A DNA stretch of 64,000 nucleotides from CAWHHZ01 sp963829355 (GCA_963829355.1 CAWHHZ010000001.1:62001-126000), one strand, 5' to 3'. Positions 38,572 through 47,781 are shown, counted from the stretch's first letter. The notes: generated by a model from the sequence alone, not told the origin. Translations and numbers: made by a program.

Positions 38572-40368
38572 TCAGGGCCCCGCCAGTTCGTTTCCGAAAC
38601 GACTGGTGATCCAGTCAGAGATCAGCTCCAGCGCCTCGGGAGCAAACGTCTCCTCGATCATCCGATACTCGGAGATCGCCCCCGTCTCGGCGTGCTGGAA
38701 GAGGTGATTCAACTCCTCGAGAACGTGAACCTCGTAATCCTCGGTCTCTGCAGCCGCGAGTGCCGCCTCGACGATCGGTGCATTGACCGAGGCATCGACC
38801 TGGATGTCTCTTTCTCCGAAGAGTGCGAGAACGGGAACCTTGACCTTCTCGATATATGGCGCCGGATTCTCGCGCAGCAGCGATCGAAACCACGGATTGG
38901 TGGTCTGCGCGATTCCCGCCTCGATCGCCGCGGAGTTGTAGCCGATTTGCTCGGCCTCTGCGGCACTCAGCTCTGCCAGGCGATTCTCCCCGACATCCTT
39001 CAGTTTGTGACGCAGCTCATCCTCCGTCAGCGAGGCGTCGGTGATCATCTCGATATCTTCCGCCTGCATCGCGAGTACGCGCTCGAGCAGGGGATCGTCG
39101 ACGATCCCCTGCTGACGCAGCATCGCTTCGGTCTGGCGCATCAGGAGTGCGTCGAGCGGCTCCCCGGGAGGAGCGGCGAGAACGAGAAAATCGACGTCCT
39201 CGTTCCTCGAGGCAACGATCACGGCCGACAATCCGCCCTCACTGTGACCGAAGATACCCGTAGCGTCGTGATCGATCGCGGGTTGTTCAGCCAGGAATGC
39301 GAGAGCCGACTCCACGTCAGTTGCGAAGTCGCCGACCGTCGACTGCAGGTGGTTTCCCCCGGACGCGCCAAACCCTCGATCGTCGTAGCGGAGGGACGCG
39401 ATGCCTCTCCGGGCGAGATGATCAGCGACAACGAGAAACGGCTTGTGCCCCATGAGCGCCTCGTCCCGATCCTGCGGACCCGAGCCGGTCACGAAGACCA
39501 CCGCCGGAAATGGTCCATCCCCGTCAGGGATGACGAGCGTTCCGGCGAGATCGATCTTCGCTTTCTCGTTGCGGAACGTCACATCTGTGGCTTCGTACGG
39601 GAATGGTGGTTGGGGCGTCTGCGTACGCTTCAGCGCGAAAGGCTCCGCGAGACGGTTGAGCGTGAGAGGAAGATCGCGTCCTCCCTGTGACCACGTCCCA
39701 TCGATTGCGCTACCGTCCTCGTTCATCGTCCCTTTGTACGAGGCGCCGATGCTGTGAATCGAGAGCTCGACGACCCCGGCCTTCAGCGTGATCGAATCGA
39801 CGTTCATCTGCGTCCCCTGGTCGACGCTGTCGAGAGTTGCGCTCCACTTGTCATCGCCGGCCGCGCTGACCTGGAGAGCCAGCCTCAGATCCATCGGTCC
39901 GACGTCGAGGGCACCCATCCAGTCACCGGCCAGCCCTTCACCCGGAACCGGGGTCGCCGGGACCACTAACTCCTCTTCCACCTCGTCGTCGGTGGTGCGC
40001 TCGAGACTGAAGGGAAGCGAAGCCTGTCCCTGAGTGAAGGTTCCGGCGATCGACTGACCCGACTCCGAGAGCGTGCCTTCGAAGGCTGGCGCCCCGGGGA
40101 TTCCCTGCATCTCGAAATGGACGCGTGGTGGCTCAATCGTGACGGCGGAAAGCTCGAAGCCGCGAAGACCCTGTGCCGGAATGTCGATCGTCCCGGACCA
40201 CTCGCCTTCGACCTGCTCGAGCGTCACAGCGATATCCAGCGCTCCATTCGGAAGCTCGATCGCTCCTCTCCAGGTACCAGCCGGCGCACCGCTCGCAGCA
40301 CCCTCCTGAGCAGGTACCGAGCTCGACGCACACATCACCACCAGCAGAACGATCAGACGGCTCTTCAT
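38572..40368 (-). CDS. Secreted alpha/beta hydrolase with duplicated N-terminal beta domain
   Basis: A 598-residue exported protein (signal peptide about 1-20). Residues about 30-125 and 145-245 are two copies of one beta-rich module (GTWRGAIELPNGALDIAVTL against GDWMGALDVGPMDLRLALQV; both end in a D/SLPFSL- or DLPLTL-type strand). The hydrolase domain follows with GSGPQDRDE, the nucleophile elbow GHSEGG, the acid in FGERDIQVDA and the His in EELNHLFQH. This layout is common among acyl-peptide-like or serine-aminopeptidase-like hydrolases (S33/dienelactone type). The substrate is unknown. Confidence 0.82.
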   Translation of the reverse strand: MKSRLIVLLVVMCASSSVPAQEGAASGAPAGTWRGAIELPNGALDIAVTLEQVEGEWSGTIDIPAQGLRGFELSAVTIEPPRVHFEMQGIPGAPAFEGTLSESGQSIAGTFTQGQASLPFSLERTTDDEVEEELVVPATPVPGEGLAGDWMGALDVGPMDLRLALQVSAAGDDKWSATLDSVDQGTQMNVDSITLKAGVVELSIHSIGASYKGTMNEDGSAIDGTWSQGGRDLPLTLNRLAEPFALKRTQTPQPPFPYEATDVTFRNEKAKIDLAGTLVIPDGDGPFPAVVFVTGSGPQDRDEALMGHKPFLVVADHLARRGIASLRYDDRGFGASGGNHLQSTVGDFATDVESALAFLAEQPAIDHDATGIFGHSEGGLSAVIVASRNEDVDFLVLAAPPGEPLDALLMRQTEAMLRQQGIVDDPLLERVLAMQAEDIEMITDASLTEDELRHKLKDVGENRLAELSAAEAEQIGYNSAAIEAGIAQTTNPWFRSLLRENPAPYIEKVKVPVLALFGERDIQVDASVNAPIVEAALAAAETEDYEVHVLEELNHLFQHAETGAISEYRMIEETFAPEALELISDWITSRFGNELAGP

Positions 40369-40433
40369 ACGAATCCTCCGGATCTGATGCTATCAGCTCC
40401 GCCAGCTTCTGGCTTCTGCAGCCGGGATAGGAA

Positions 40434-40465
40434 GGCGATCCGGCAGCCTCCACCGCCGGATCGCC
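40434..40465 (-). terminator. Terminator-like hairpin after the glycosyltransferase gene
   Basis: Perfect 11-bp arms (40434-40444 and 40455-40465) with a 10-base loop, about 31 bases past the stop. The following T run is weak (TTCCTAT), so efficiency is uncertain. Confidence 0.5.
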
Positions 40466-40496
40466 GAGCGAACTTATCTTAGGCGTCCATCACCTG

Positions 40497-43400
40497 TCAG
40501 CGAGTGCGGTGCCGGTCGATGCGGGAGGCGAGGTCGTTGAGTGGAGCCTCGGCTTGCTCGGCCGCCAGGGAGAGCTCCTCGAAAAGTTCGGCGAGCTCGA
40601 GGGGGGAGCCTTCGAACCTGCCGCTCTCGAGGCTCTGCAGCAACCGCCTGGCGATGTCGGCGCCGCGATCCCAGTCACCCCGCTCCCGGCCCAGGCGAAG
40701 TTGAAACAGAAGATTCACTGGCGAGCGCAGGTAAACCTGATTGTCGAGGATCGACCGATAATCGGCGTAGACGACGTCGAAAAGCTCCGGATGATCAAGG
40801 GCGATGAGAGGGAGGATCTGTTCTTCGGAGGGGGCGAAACCACGGGCGAGGGAATCCCGGCACCGGTTCTCGAACCGCGAGACGAGCTTCTCCATCGCGG
40901 CCCGGCTGCCAGCGAGGTACCCGCATGCGACGAATCCGCGGACGAGAGAGAGATAGTCCTCGAGGTCGGCGACGTCCCGACGATCGAAGGGACGCATCGT
41001 GGTCAGGCCGATGCGATCGGAGGGTGTGGTGAATATCCCGTCTTCCTGCGCATGACGGAAACTCGCCACGTGGGAGAGACCGAGATCGATCCAGCCGAAG
41101 TGCGTCGACTGGTGAGGATTGCGACGGATGGCTTCGCCCACCATCCAGAACTTCGACCAGGTCAAAGCCACGTAGAGTGCGGTGTCCTTCCGCGGATTCT
41201 CGTTGTGCACCGGACTCGTGTCGCGGGCAACGCGGATGCGATCGACATCGGACCAGACCGGGAAATCCTCGAGCCGAAGCGGGACGAGGTGAGTACGAGA
41301 TTCCAATCCCGCCGAGCGACGCCGAGCCGCGATCGTGGCAACGAGCTCTGGTTCGGTGAAGATCACCAGATCCTGGTTGAGAGAAAGGATCGTTTCACCA
41401 CTACGGAGGTAGAACTCGAGACCGCGTTCACGGGACGGCTCCCTTCGCTGCAGGTCGAACAGCGCTGTGACCAACGTCAGTCGTTTCGCTGGCTCAGGAA
41501 CCGTCCGGGCCACCGAGCGGGAACGATCCGCGGGATCGGCGGAGCGGTGCAGCTGGGACACCACCAAGGGGAGATCGAACGTGGCGAGATGCGCCGCGCC
41601 GTCATTGACACCGAATGACGCGACGAGGCAGTCGCCATCGCGGGCGAGTCCGGACGCGAACTCGATTCCCTTTCGCGCGAAGTAGAAGGGGTCGGTGATG
41701 GCATCGATGGCGAACGCGTCATTCAGATGAACGAACCGATGCAGGTAGACACGCTCTGACCCGTGAACCGCGGAGACATCGTGTGCGAGATAGATCCACC
41801 CGTCGTCGACGGGCACGAGTTGCGATCCCCCCCGGAGGTGTTCGAGCGCGAACGGCGGGATCTGACGGGTCAGCTCGGTGACGGTTTCGGAAGCCGGATC
41901 GTAGCGCATCAGAATCGTCGGATCACTCAGATAAAGAAAAAGCAGCTCCTCGCCGAATACCAGTGGGGCCCAGTTCTTCTCATGACGATCCGCCACGGGA
42001 CCGGGCATACGGTGTTCGGAGCGAACCGTTCCATCGAAATCGAGCTCGAGGAGAATCATCTCGCATCGGTCTGATCGATCGGCGACCGTCGCGGAGGCCC
42101 AGAGGCCGCTCCGCCAGGCGAAGATTCGACAATCTTCGTACCCCCGGATTCTCGCCTCCGGGAGTACCGGTGCGTCGGACGCTTCGTCTATCTCGCGAGT
42201 GGATGAGATATCGAATGAGTCGGTGAGTCGTACGAGATGGTTCCGGGTCCGCACGACCCGATCACCAGCGGGAAGCTGATAGCTGCCATTCTCGATCCTG
42301 TAGTTCACCGTTCGAATGATGCCTACCCAGCCCGCGGAAGTTCGAGTAATGGATGGGTTGGCCGGGAGCCATCCAGGTTCGGGAGTGAAAGGGATCGAGC
42401 ACGCGGTCGCACCGGGGAACATCTCGTCGAATCGAGCCGCATAGAAGGCCGAGTTCGAACGGGCAATCGCGCGCGTCGAGCCGCTGACGTCCCTGCGGGT
42501 GGCGAGAGAGAAACATGCTTCCCTGCCGGCGAAGCGTCGGGAAGGATCGGGGCTGTAGTAGCCGCAGATGCTCACCTCCTCGTCAAACCCTTCCCGGTAG
42601 ATCCGGTCATCGATGAAGAGTAGGTCGTTCGCGGGATAGGGCATGGTCCGGCCCTTCTCCGCAAAGACCATGGCTCGTTCGGAATCGCCGTTGAGCCGGA
42701 AGTGATTGGCGATCGAATGGAGCGGCTCCGCACGATGAGGGCGCGATTGCCAGGCCTCCATACAGAGGCGGACTCGCTCGGTTCCCTCGGTCTGGCAGAG
42801 AGCGAGCATCCATCGGGAGTACCAGACCTCCTCCACCCATCCTCCCGCATCGATCCGGGAGCGGTACCACTCGGCCGCTTCTTCAAGCCGTCCCGTTTCG
42901 CGAAGTGTCTGGGCGAGATAGAACATCGATCGCGCATCGGAGGGATCATGCTGCAGTGCCCTCCGGAGCAGACGCAGGTCTCTCTCCGCTTTCTCCCAAC
43001 GGCTCGATCCGTCCTGATGGTCAATGAACGAAAGCGCGGAGAGGCGTTCGATCGAGCCCTCGACCCCGAGAAATTCGTGGGTGGCGCCGACGTAGTGGGC
43101 GGGGACGTTCCGGCGGAGCAGGCGAACATTGTCGTAGCTCGACCCTCCGTGCTGTCGTACGCGATACGCCTCTGCCGAAAGGGTTTCGCGGAATCGCGGC
43201 TCCTCGATCCGGAGCTGCATGTCGGCGTCGGCGAGCAGGATGTAATCGAATGCGGCCGAGGAGTGGCGGCAGAGCTCGAGCGCTTCGTTCCGCGTGGTGG
43301 CGAAGTCGGCGAACTCCGTTTTATGAACCTCGCCCGCGATCCCTCGACCTCCGAGCAACGATTGCACCCGGACGATGGTGTCGTCCGTGGATCCCGTATC

Positions 43401-43520
43401 AACAATCACGAAGTAATCGATGACCGGCGCGAGGGCGTCGAGACAGCGTTCGATGATGGCCGCCTCATTGCGGACGATCATGTTCAGGCAGATCCGTGGG
43501 GGCTTGTGTCGAGCGCTCAA
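40497..43520 (-). CDS. Three-part glycosyltransferase: GT2, beta-propeller-like middle, HtrL/YibB-like C terminus
   Basis: About 1,007 residues. Part 1 (1-180) is a family-2 glycosyltransferase (ICLNMIVRNEAAIIERCLDA, VDTGSTDDT, LLADADMQL), followed by TPR-like helices (WEKAERDLRLLRRALQHDPS; LAQTLRETGRLEEAAEWYR). Part 2 (about 330-680) is beta-rich with NPSITRTSAGWVGIIRTVNY, RIRGYEDCRIF and HEKNWAPLVFGEELLFLY, like the five-bladed propeller of mannoside phosphorylase-type proteins. Part 3 (about 700-930) has LYVALTWSKFWMVGEAIRRN and FGWIDLGLSH, as in HtrL/YibB family putative glycosyltransferases. I choose the TTG at 43520, which overlaps the preceding stop (TTGA); the frame further upstream is a shadow. 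It probably modifies the surface proteins encoded just upstream. Confidence 0.8.
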   Translation of the reverse strand: MSARHKPPRICLNMIVRNEAAIIERCLDALAPVIDYFVIVDTGSTDDTIVRVQSLLGGRGIAGEVHKTEFADFATTRNEALELCRHSSAAFDYILLADADMQLRIEEPRFRETLSAEAYRVRQHGGSSYDNVRLLRRNVPAHYVGATHEFLGVEGSIERLSALSFIDHQDGSSRWEKAERDLRLLRRALQHDPSDARSMFYLAQTLRETGRLEEAAEWYRSRIDAGGWVEEVWYSRWMLALCQTEGTERVRLCMEAWQSRPHRAEPLHSIANHFRLNGDSERAMVFAEKGRTMPYPANDLLFIDDRIYREGFDEEVSICGYYSPDPSRRFAGREACFSLATRRDVSGSTRAIARSNSAFYAARFDEMFPGATACSIPFTPEPGWLPANPSITRTSAGWVGIIRTVNYRIENGSYQLPAGDRVVRTRNHLVRLTDSFDISSTREIDEASDAPVLPEARIRGYEDCRIFAWRSGLWASATVADRSDRCEMILLELDFDGTVRSEHRMPGPVADRHEKNWAPLVFGEELLFLYLSDPTILMRYDPASETVTELTRQIPPFALEHLRGGSQLVPVDDGWIYLAHDVSAVHGSERVYLHRFVHLNDAFAIDAITDPFYFARKGIEFASGLARDGDCLVASFGVNDGAAHLATFDLPLVVSQLHRSADPADRSRSVARTVPEPAKRLTLVTALFDLQRREPSRERGLEFYLRSGETILSLNQDLVIFTEPELVATIAARRRSAGLESRTHLVPLRLEDFPVWSDVDRIRVARDTSPVHNENPRKDTALYVALTWSKFWMVGEAIRRNPHQSTHFGWIDLGLSHVASFRHAQEDGIFTTPSDRIGLTTMRPFDRRDVADLEDYLSLVRGFVACGYLAGSRAAMEKLVSRFENRCRDSLARGFAPSEEQILPLIALDHPELFDVVYADYRSILDNQVYLRSPVNLLFQLRLGRERGDWDRGADIARRLLQSLESGRFEGSPLELAELFEELSLAAEQAEAPLNDLASRIDRHRTR

Positions 43521-44410
43521 ATGGATCGGCCGTGAAGATTGATGGCCATCAGGCCGACCAGGGCGAGAAGAATCATCAACACGATGAGCGCCTCGGGTTG
43601 CAGCACCGGAATCGGCGGGATCGCGGTCGCCGGCCCGGCGATGTTCGTGATGATGCCGTCCACGGCGGTATTGTCGCCGAGCGCTCCGTCGGAGATCGAG
43701 AACGAGGCGCGGGGTGTGGACATCCAGAGGTCGAAGACGACGCCGGGAAGCGAAAACCAGATGGACGGTCCCCCGAACGCCGGAGGAATCGGACCGAAGG
43801 CCCGATAGCCGCCGAGCGGCCATGCACCAGCCCCGTGATAGAGGACCTGAATGTCGGCACTCTGACCCGGCGATCCGCAGGCGAGGGCGACCTGGACGAG
43901 CCCGAGCGGATAATGAAAGTCACCATCATCGTCCAGAGAAGATTCGTCAAGACTCGAGACGGACGAGATCTGGTTGCACTGGGCGCCAGCGCTGATGACG
44001 GTCACATAGCCGGAGTTGCCGGGAAAGGAGGCGACGTCACCCTGCAGGCGATCGGCTGTACCGTCTCCGTTCCCATCGCCACCTGCGTTGACGCCATCCT
44101 CGACCTCGTTGGGGACCCCGTCCCCATCGTCGTCATCGGCGGCAAAACCGGCGAATAGAGCGGTACAGGGCCCGATTTGCATGCTGTAGGAGCTGCTCGC
44201 AGAGGAGCCCGCTCCGTTGAGTGCGAGGCAGGACTCCAGCGTGAAGCTGATCGAAGCGGATTGGCCGCCACCGCCGGTGAGCTGCGACTCGAGGCTGAAC
44301 GAGCTGCTTTCGGCGCCTCTGGCGGCGACAGGGACGAACAACACGCAGACGAGGATCAGTACCGCCGCGATCACAGCGGGAGTCCGGAGCATGCTGTGCG
44401 ATCCGTTCAT
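43517..44410 (-). CDS. Surface protein with choice-of-anchor-U-like domain and IPTL-like C-terminal tail
   Basis: A 297-residue exported protein. Signal peptide about 1-32. The mature N terminus has SFSLESQLTGGGGQSAS and SFTLESCLALNG. A calcium-binding thrombospondin-3-like stretch (DDDDGDGVPNEVEDG, GDGNGDGTADRLQ) follows, then a beta domain with FHYPLGLVQVALACG, as in proteins with variable C-terminal anchors. The end is IPPIPVLQPEALIVLM plus a hydrophobic helix and HGR, resembling the IPTL-CTERM tail read by exosortase H, but with the usual SxWG replaced by QPEA. It lies 13 bases after the collagen-like gene and overlaps the glycosyltransferase gene by 4 bases. Confidence 0.75.
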   Translation of the reverse strand: MNGSHSMLRTPAVIAAVLILVCVLFVPVAARGAESSSFSLESQLTGGGGQSASISFTLESCLALNGAGSSASSSYSMQIGPCTALFAGFAADDDDGDGVPNEVEDGVNAGGDGNGDGTADRLQGDVASFPGNSGYVTVISAGAQCNQISSVSSLDESSLDDDGDFHYPLGLVQVALACGSPGQSADIQVLYHGAGAWPLGGYRAFGPIPPAFGGPSIWFSLPGVVFDLWMSTPRASFSISDGALGDNTAVDGIITNIAGPATAIPPIPVLQPEALIVLMILLALVGLMAINLHGRSI

Positions 44411-44423
44411 CACGATCGCGAGC

Positions 44424-45206
44424 TCAGACGAAGGCTCCCGGGGATCCCCCGCCGCCGGTGCCCCCGGTGAATCCGGTGGCCCCGGTGGATCCCGTGAATC
44501 CGGTGGATCCGGTGGGACCGGTGGGCGTGCCGAGGCCGGTAGACCCAGTGGGTCCCGTCGGGCCTGTAGGACCGGGGGAACCCTGAGTTCCTGTAGATCC
44601 CTGCGTGCCAGTGGGCCCCTGTGTGCCTGTGGGGCCTGTAGATCCTTGTGTGCCAGTGGGCCCGGTGGATCCTTGTGTGCCGGTGGGTCCGGTGGATCCT
44701 TGTGTGCCGGTGGACCCGGTGGGTCCTGTGGCGCCCTGGATCCCTGTGGGTCCGGTCGGTCCCGCGGGGCCGACCGCGGCAGCGATTGCGAAGGCGGCGC
44801 TCGTAATCCGGATGTTCGGTGCCAGGGTTTCGCCGTTGACGGTGATCTCGAGATAGCGCACCGGACCGAAGACATCGGTGGGAGGACCGGTGAGGATGGC
44901 TGAATCGAGGGGGGTGCTGGAGCCGAGCTGGACGGTGAAGAAGCCATTGACCACGGGAACGGAAGCATACGTCTCGCTCCACGGACTCGCCGCGGGAAGT
45001 GCGGAGCCGGACTGGTCGACCAGGCGGAAGGTCATGCTGAACGCGCCGTTCCGCGGAAGCCCGGAAGCGTCCATGAGCCGTCCCTGATAGCTCAGGAGTG
45101 TCGGCGCCGTTTGCGCAAACAGATCGATGACGTCGAACAAGCTGCTTGCCGACAAAGTGACCGCGAGCGTGTCGAGGACGAATCGTCGTCGGGAACGTTG
45201 ATTCAT
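44424..45206 (-). CDS. Collagen-like Gly-X-Thr repeat protein with twin-arginine-type signal
   Basis: A 260-residue exported protein. The N terminus has SRRRFVLDTL, a twin-arginine-type signal. Residues about 38-150 form a beta-rich domain (LLSYQGRLMDASGLPRNG; GPVRYLEITVNGE) that often precedes collagen-like or tail-fibre repeats. From about 152 to 255 there are roughly 30 Gly-X-Y triplets, mostly GPT, GST and GTQ, then a Gly-rich end. Thr in the Y position is a known O-glycosylation site in spore-surface collagens such as BclA. GGAGAAGG precedes the ATG at 45206. It is first in an operon with a surface protein and a large glycosyltransferase. A second leftward frame over the same DNA is a low-complexity shadow. 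Confidence 0.82.
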   Translation of the reverse strand: MNQRSRRRFVLDTLAVTLSASSLFDVIDLFAQTAPTLLSYQGRLMDASGLPRNGAFSMTFRLVDQSGSALPAASPWSETYASVPVVNGFFTVQLGSSTPLDSAILTGPPTDVFGPVRYLEITVNGETLAPNIRITSAAFAIAAAVGPAGPTGPTGIQGATGPTGSTGTQGSTGPTGTQGSTGPTGTQGSTGPTGTQGPTGTQGSTGTQGSPGPTGPTGPTGSTGLGTPTGPTGSTGFTGSTGATGFTGGTGGGGSPGAFV

Positions 45207-45432
45207 TGACCTTCTCCAATCCGGTGTACGAGACAGTATATACACGGTTCGGGCACGATAGCTCGCAGCGAAGCCTCCGGATTCATGAGCAATGACAAGC
45301 CGCGCCAGCGGTGTCCGGTCTCGGATCTAGACTCTACTTCGCAAACATCACACGACGAAAAATCCGGGCGATGCCCCCCCGGCCACGAGCGATCGTGCGG
45401 GCCGGGAGGAGTATCGACGAAGAACAGCGCGA

Positions 45433-45616
45433 CTAGCCCGCATTTCTCACCAGCTTTCTACTGCGGCGACGGATAGCGGCGCGGCTGCTGCGTTGCGCTC
45501 GATTCGGCTCCTCGACATAGTGTCGACTATGCCTGCGGGGCCGAACCTTCGCGCGCCTTGCATCCGCACCACTCTCCGCCGCCTCGCTACGATATCTGGT
45601 GAGAAATACGGGCTAG
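45433..45616 (+). mobile_element. MITE-like CTAG-bounded palindromic element, copy 2
   Basis: The same 184-bp unit as at 19321, in the same orientation, with a single G-to-A change in the right terminal repeat. Its right-end CTAG (45613-45616) contains the TAG stop codon of the alcohol dehydrogenase gene. It fills half of the 406-bp gap upstream of the collagen-like gene; the other half (45207-45432) presumably holds that gene's promoter, but I could not pick one. Confidence 0.85.
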
Positions 45617-46671
45617 CGGGAAATCGCCAGCTTCATCGCTTTCGTTTCGCTTGCGCGGGCGAAGGTATCATAGGCGTCCATCATCTGATCGAGCTTGAAC
45701 CGATGCGTGACGAATTTCTCTGGTTGCAGTTTGCCCTGAGCGACGAGCTTGAGGAGCATGGGCGTCGTCGTGGCGCTGACGAGACCGGTCGTGATCGCGA
45801 CGTCCTTGATCCAAAGCTCCTGCAGCTTCAGCTCGACCGACTTCCCGTGGACACCCACGTTCGCCACCGCGCCTCCCGGACGAATGAGCGACGTGCACAT
45901 GTCGAAGGTCTGCGGGATTCCGACTGCTTCGATCGCAACGTCGACGCCCATGCTGTCGGCCGTCATCGCCATGACCTGAGCATGCCAGTCACCGCTGCCG
46001 CTGTTGATCGTGTCGGTCGCGCCGAATGCCTTCGCCAATTCCAGTCTGTTGTCGTCGAGATCGAGCACGACGATTCTCGAAGGACCGTACAGACCCGCGG
46101 TCATGATCGCGGACAGACCCACCGGGCCGGCTCCAACGACCGCGACCACATCACCCGGCTGAACGTCTCCGTTCCGAACCCCGATCTCGAAGCCGGTCGG
46201 AAGGATGTCGGAGAGCATGATCCCGGCCTCGTCGCTGACGCCTTCGGGTAGCTTGTGCAGCGAGTTGTCGGCGAAAGGCACCCTGACGTACTCGGCCTGC
46301 GTGCCGTCGATCAGATGCCCGAAGATCCATCCCACTCCTGAAGCCCCTTCGGGATCGAGGCAATGCGAAGGAAGCTGCTGGTGACAATACGCGCACGTTC
46401 CACATGCACTGATGCACGAGATGATCACCCGGTCGCCGACCTTCATCCCCTTCACGGCCGACCCCACCTCGGTGATGGTACCGACGCCCTCGTGCCCAAG
46501 AATCCTTCCGTCGGTGACGGCAGGAACATCGCCCTTGAGTATGTGTAGATCGGTCCCGCAGATCGTGGTCGTGTCTACCTGAACGATGGCGTCGGTCGGG
46601 TTCCTGATCGTTGGATTCGGAACTTCTTCCCAGGCCTTCTTTCCAGGACCGTGGTAGACGAGTGCTTTCAT
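45613..46671 (-). CDS. Zinc-dependent alcohol dehydrogenase (medium-chain family)
   Basis: A 352-residue MDR-family enzyme that oxidises alcohols or reduces aldehydes with NAD(P). The catalytic zinc ligands are in TTICGTDLHI and GHEGVG, with the downstream ligand near TGFE. The structural zinc loop is CISACGTCAYCHQQLPSHC. The Rossmann motif is VVGAGPVGLSA, followed by VVLDLDDNRLELA, whose acidic residue favours NAD. I choose the ATG at 46671 with AAAGGAG upstream; the longer frame overlaps the divergent promoter region. The stop codon TAG is formed within the end of the MITE-like element. Confidence 0.9.
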   Translation of the reverse strand: MKALVYHGPGKKAWEEVPNPTIRNPTDAIVQVDTTTICGTDLHILKGDVPAVTDGRILGHEGVGTITEVGSAVKGMKVGDRVIISCISACGTCAYCHQQLPSHCLDPEGASGVGWIFGHLIDGTQAEYVRVPFADNSLHKLPEGVSDEAGIMLSDILPTGFEIGVRNGDVQPGDVVAVVGAGPVGLSAIMTAGLYGPSRIVVLDLDDNRLELAKAFGATDTINSGSGDWHAQVMAMTADSMGVDVAIEAVGIPQTFDMCTSLIRPGGAVANVGVHGKSVELKLQELWIKDVAITTGLVSATTTPMLLKLVAQGKLQPEKFVTHRFKLDQMMDAYDTFARASETKAMKLAISR

Positions 46672-46876
46672 GTTGAGCTCCTTTGGGGTCGATGAACGGT
46701 TAACGGGGACGGATCGCCTCCGGCGTTCCAGATCTGCCGACGGGCTCCACGGCCCCAGGGAAGAGAGCTCTTCGGATTGTGCTGCACACTCCACACCCAG
46801 AACGTGATCAGACATACATGCCGTCGTAACGGGTGGGCGTGGAGGCTGGAAGCCGGTGCTCCGTTAGAATGCGCGC

Positions 46877-47654
46877 ATGAGTGAGGTCGAGTTTTCTGAT
46901 CTGGTGAAGTTGATGGAGCGGCTGCGGGCGCCCGGAGGGTGTCCCTGGGATCGCGAGCAGACCTACGAGAGTCTCCGGCGGTTCGTCATCGAGGAGGCGT
47001 ATGAAGTGGTCGACGCGATCGATCGCGATGATCGATCGGAGCTGGCCGACGAGCTCGGAGATCATCTCCTGCAGGCGGTTTTTCTCGCCCAGCTCGGCAA
47101 GGAAGAAGGATCGTTCACGATCGATGATTCGATCCGCGCAATTCACGACAAGCTCGTCCGTCGTCACCCCCACGTCTTCGGCGATGTCGAGGCGAACGAT
47201 GCAGAGACCGTTCTGGCGAACTGGGAGCAGCTCAAGTACGCCGAGAAGGCCGAAAAGAAGCAGACGTTCTTCGAAGGGATTCCATCTGGTCTCCCGGGTC
47301 TGATGAAGGCGAATCGAATCACGGAGAAAGCCGCGCGTGTCGGGTTTCGACTGGAGCCGTGCAGAGGACGTTTTTGCGAAGGTACGAGAGGAAATCGACG
47401 AGCTCGAGCAGACCGTCAAAGAGAGCGAAACTGCGGAACGTGTCGCAGAAGAGCTCGGAGATCTCCTCTTCTCGATGGCGAATCTCGCGCGAAAACTCGG
47501 CGTCGACGCGGAGCATGCTCTGCAGGACGCAAATGCCAAGTTCATCAGACGGTTCGAAGCGATGGAGCGGATTGCGGGCGAGGAAGGGCGTGGGCTCGAG
47601 GAGCGGTCTCTCGATGAGCTCGACGCGCTCTGGGAGCGGGTGAAGCGCGCGTAG
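46877..47654 (+). CDS. mazG: Nucleoside triphosphate pyrophosphohydrolase MazG (frameshifted)
   Basis: MazG hydrolyses NTPs to NMP and pyrophosphate. The first frame gives the N-terminal domain from MSEVEFSDLVKLMERLR, with the metal motif FVIEEAYEVVDAI and DELGDHLLQ, and continues to EKAARVGF. The second frame carries on directly with DWSRAEDVFAKVREEIDEL and AEELGDLLFSMANLAR. Joined, the protein is about 258 residues, the normal length. The break is one extra base in the GGGTTT run at 47342-47347. All conserved residues survive on both sides, so I think a sequence error is likelier than a true pseudogene. Confidence 0.85.
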
Positions 47655-47781
47655 CCGCAGACTTTTCGTCCATGTATCTGCGGCAGCGACGAGACCCGTT
47701 CCCCCATGGTTGAGGCGTGTGATAGGGTCACTCAATCCCTCACCATGACAGGCGAAGGGTCTGACCCAGGAGGAGAGACCG

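Noticed and set aside
44440..44780. Repetitive stretch considered as a CRISPR array
   Set aside because: The periodicity is 9-18 bases and codes for Gly-X-Y triplets; there are no spacers and no cas genes nearby.
44410..45219. Alternative leftward frame over the collagen-like gene
   Set aside because: It is a His/Arg-rich low-complexity shadow of the Gly-X-Thr repeats and lacks an exported signal that fits.
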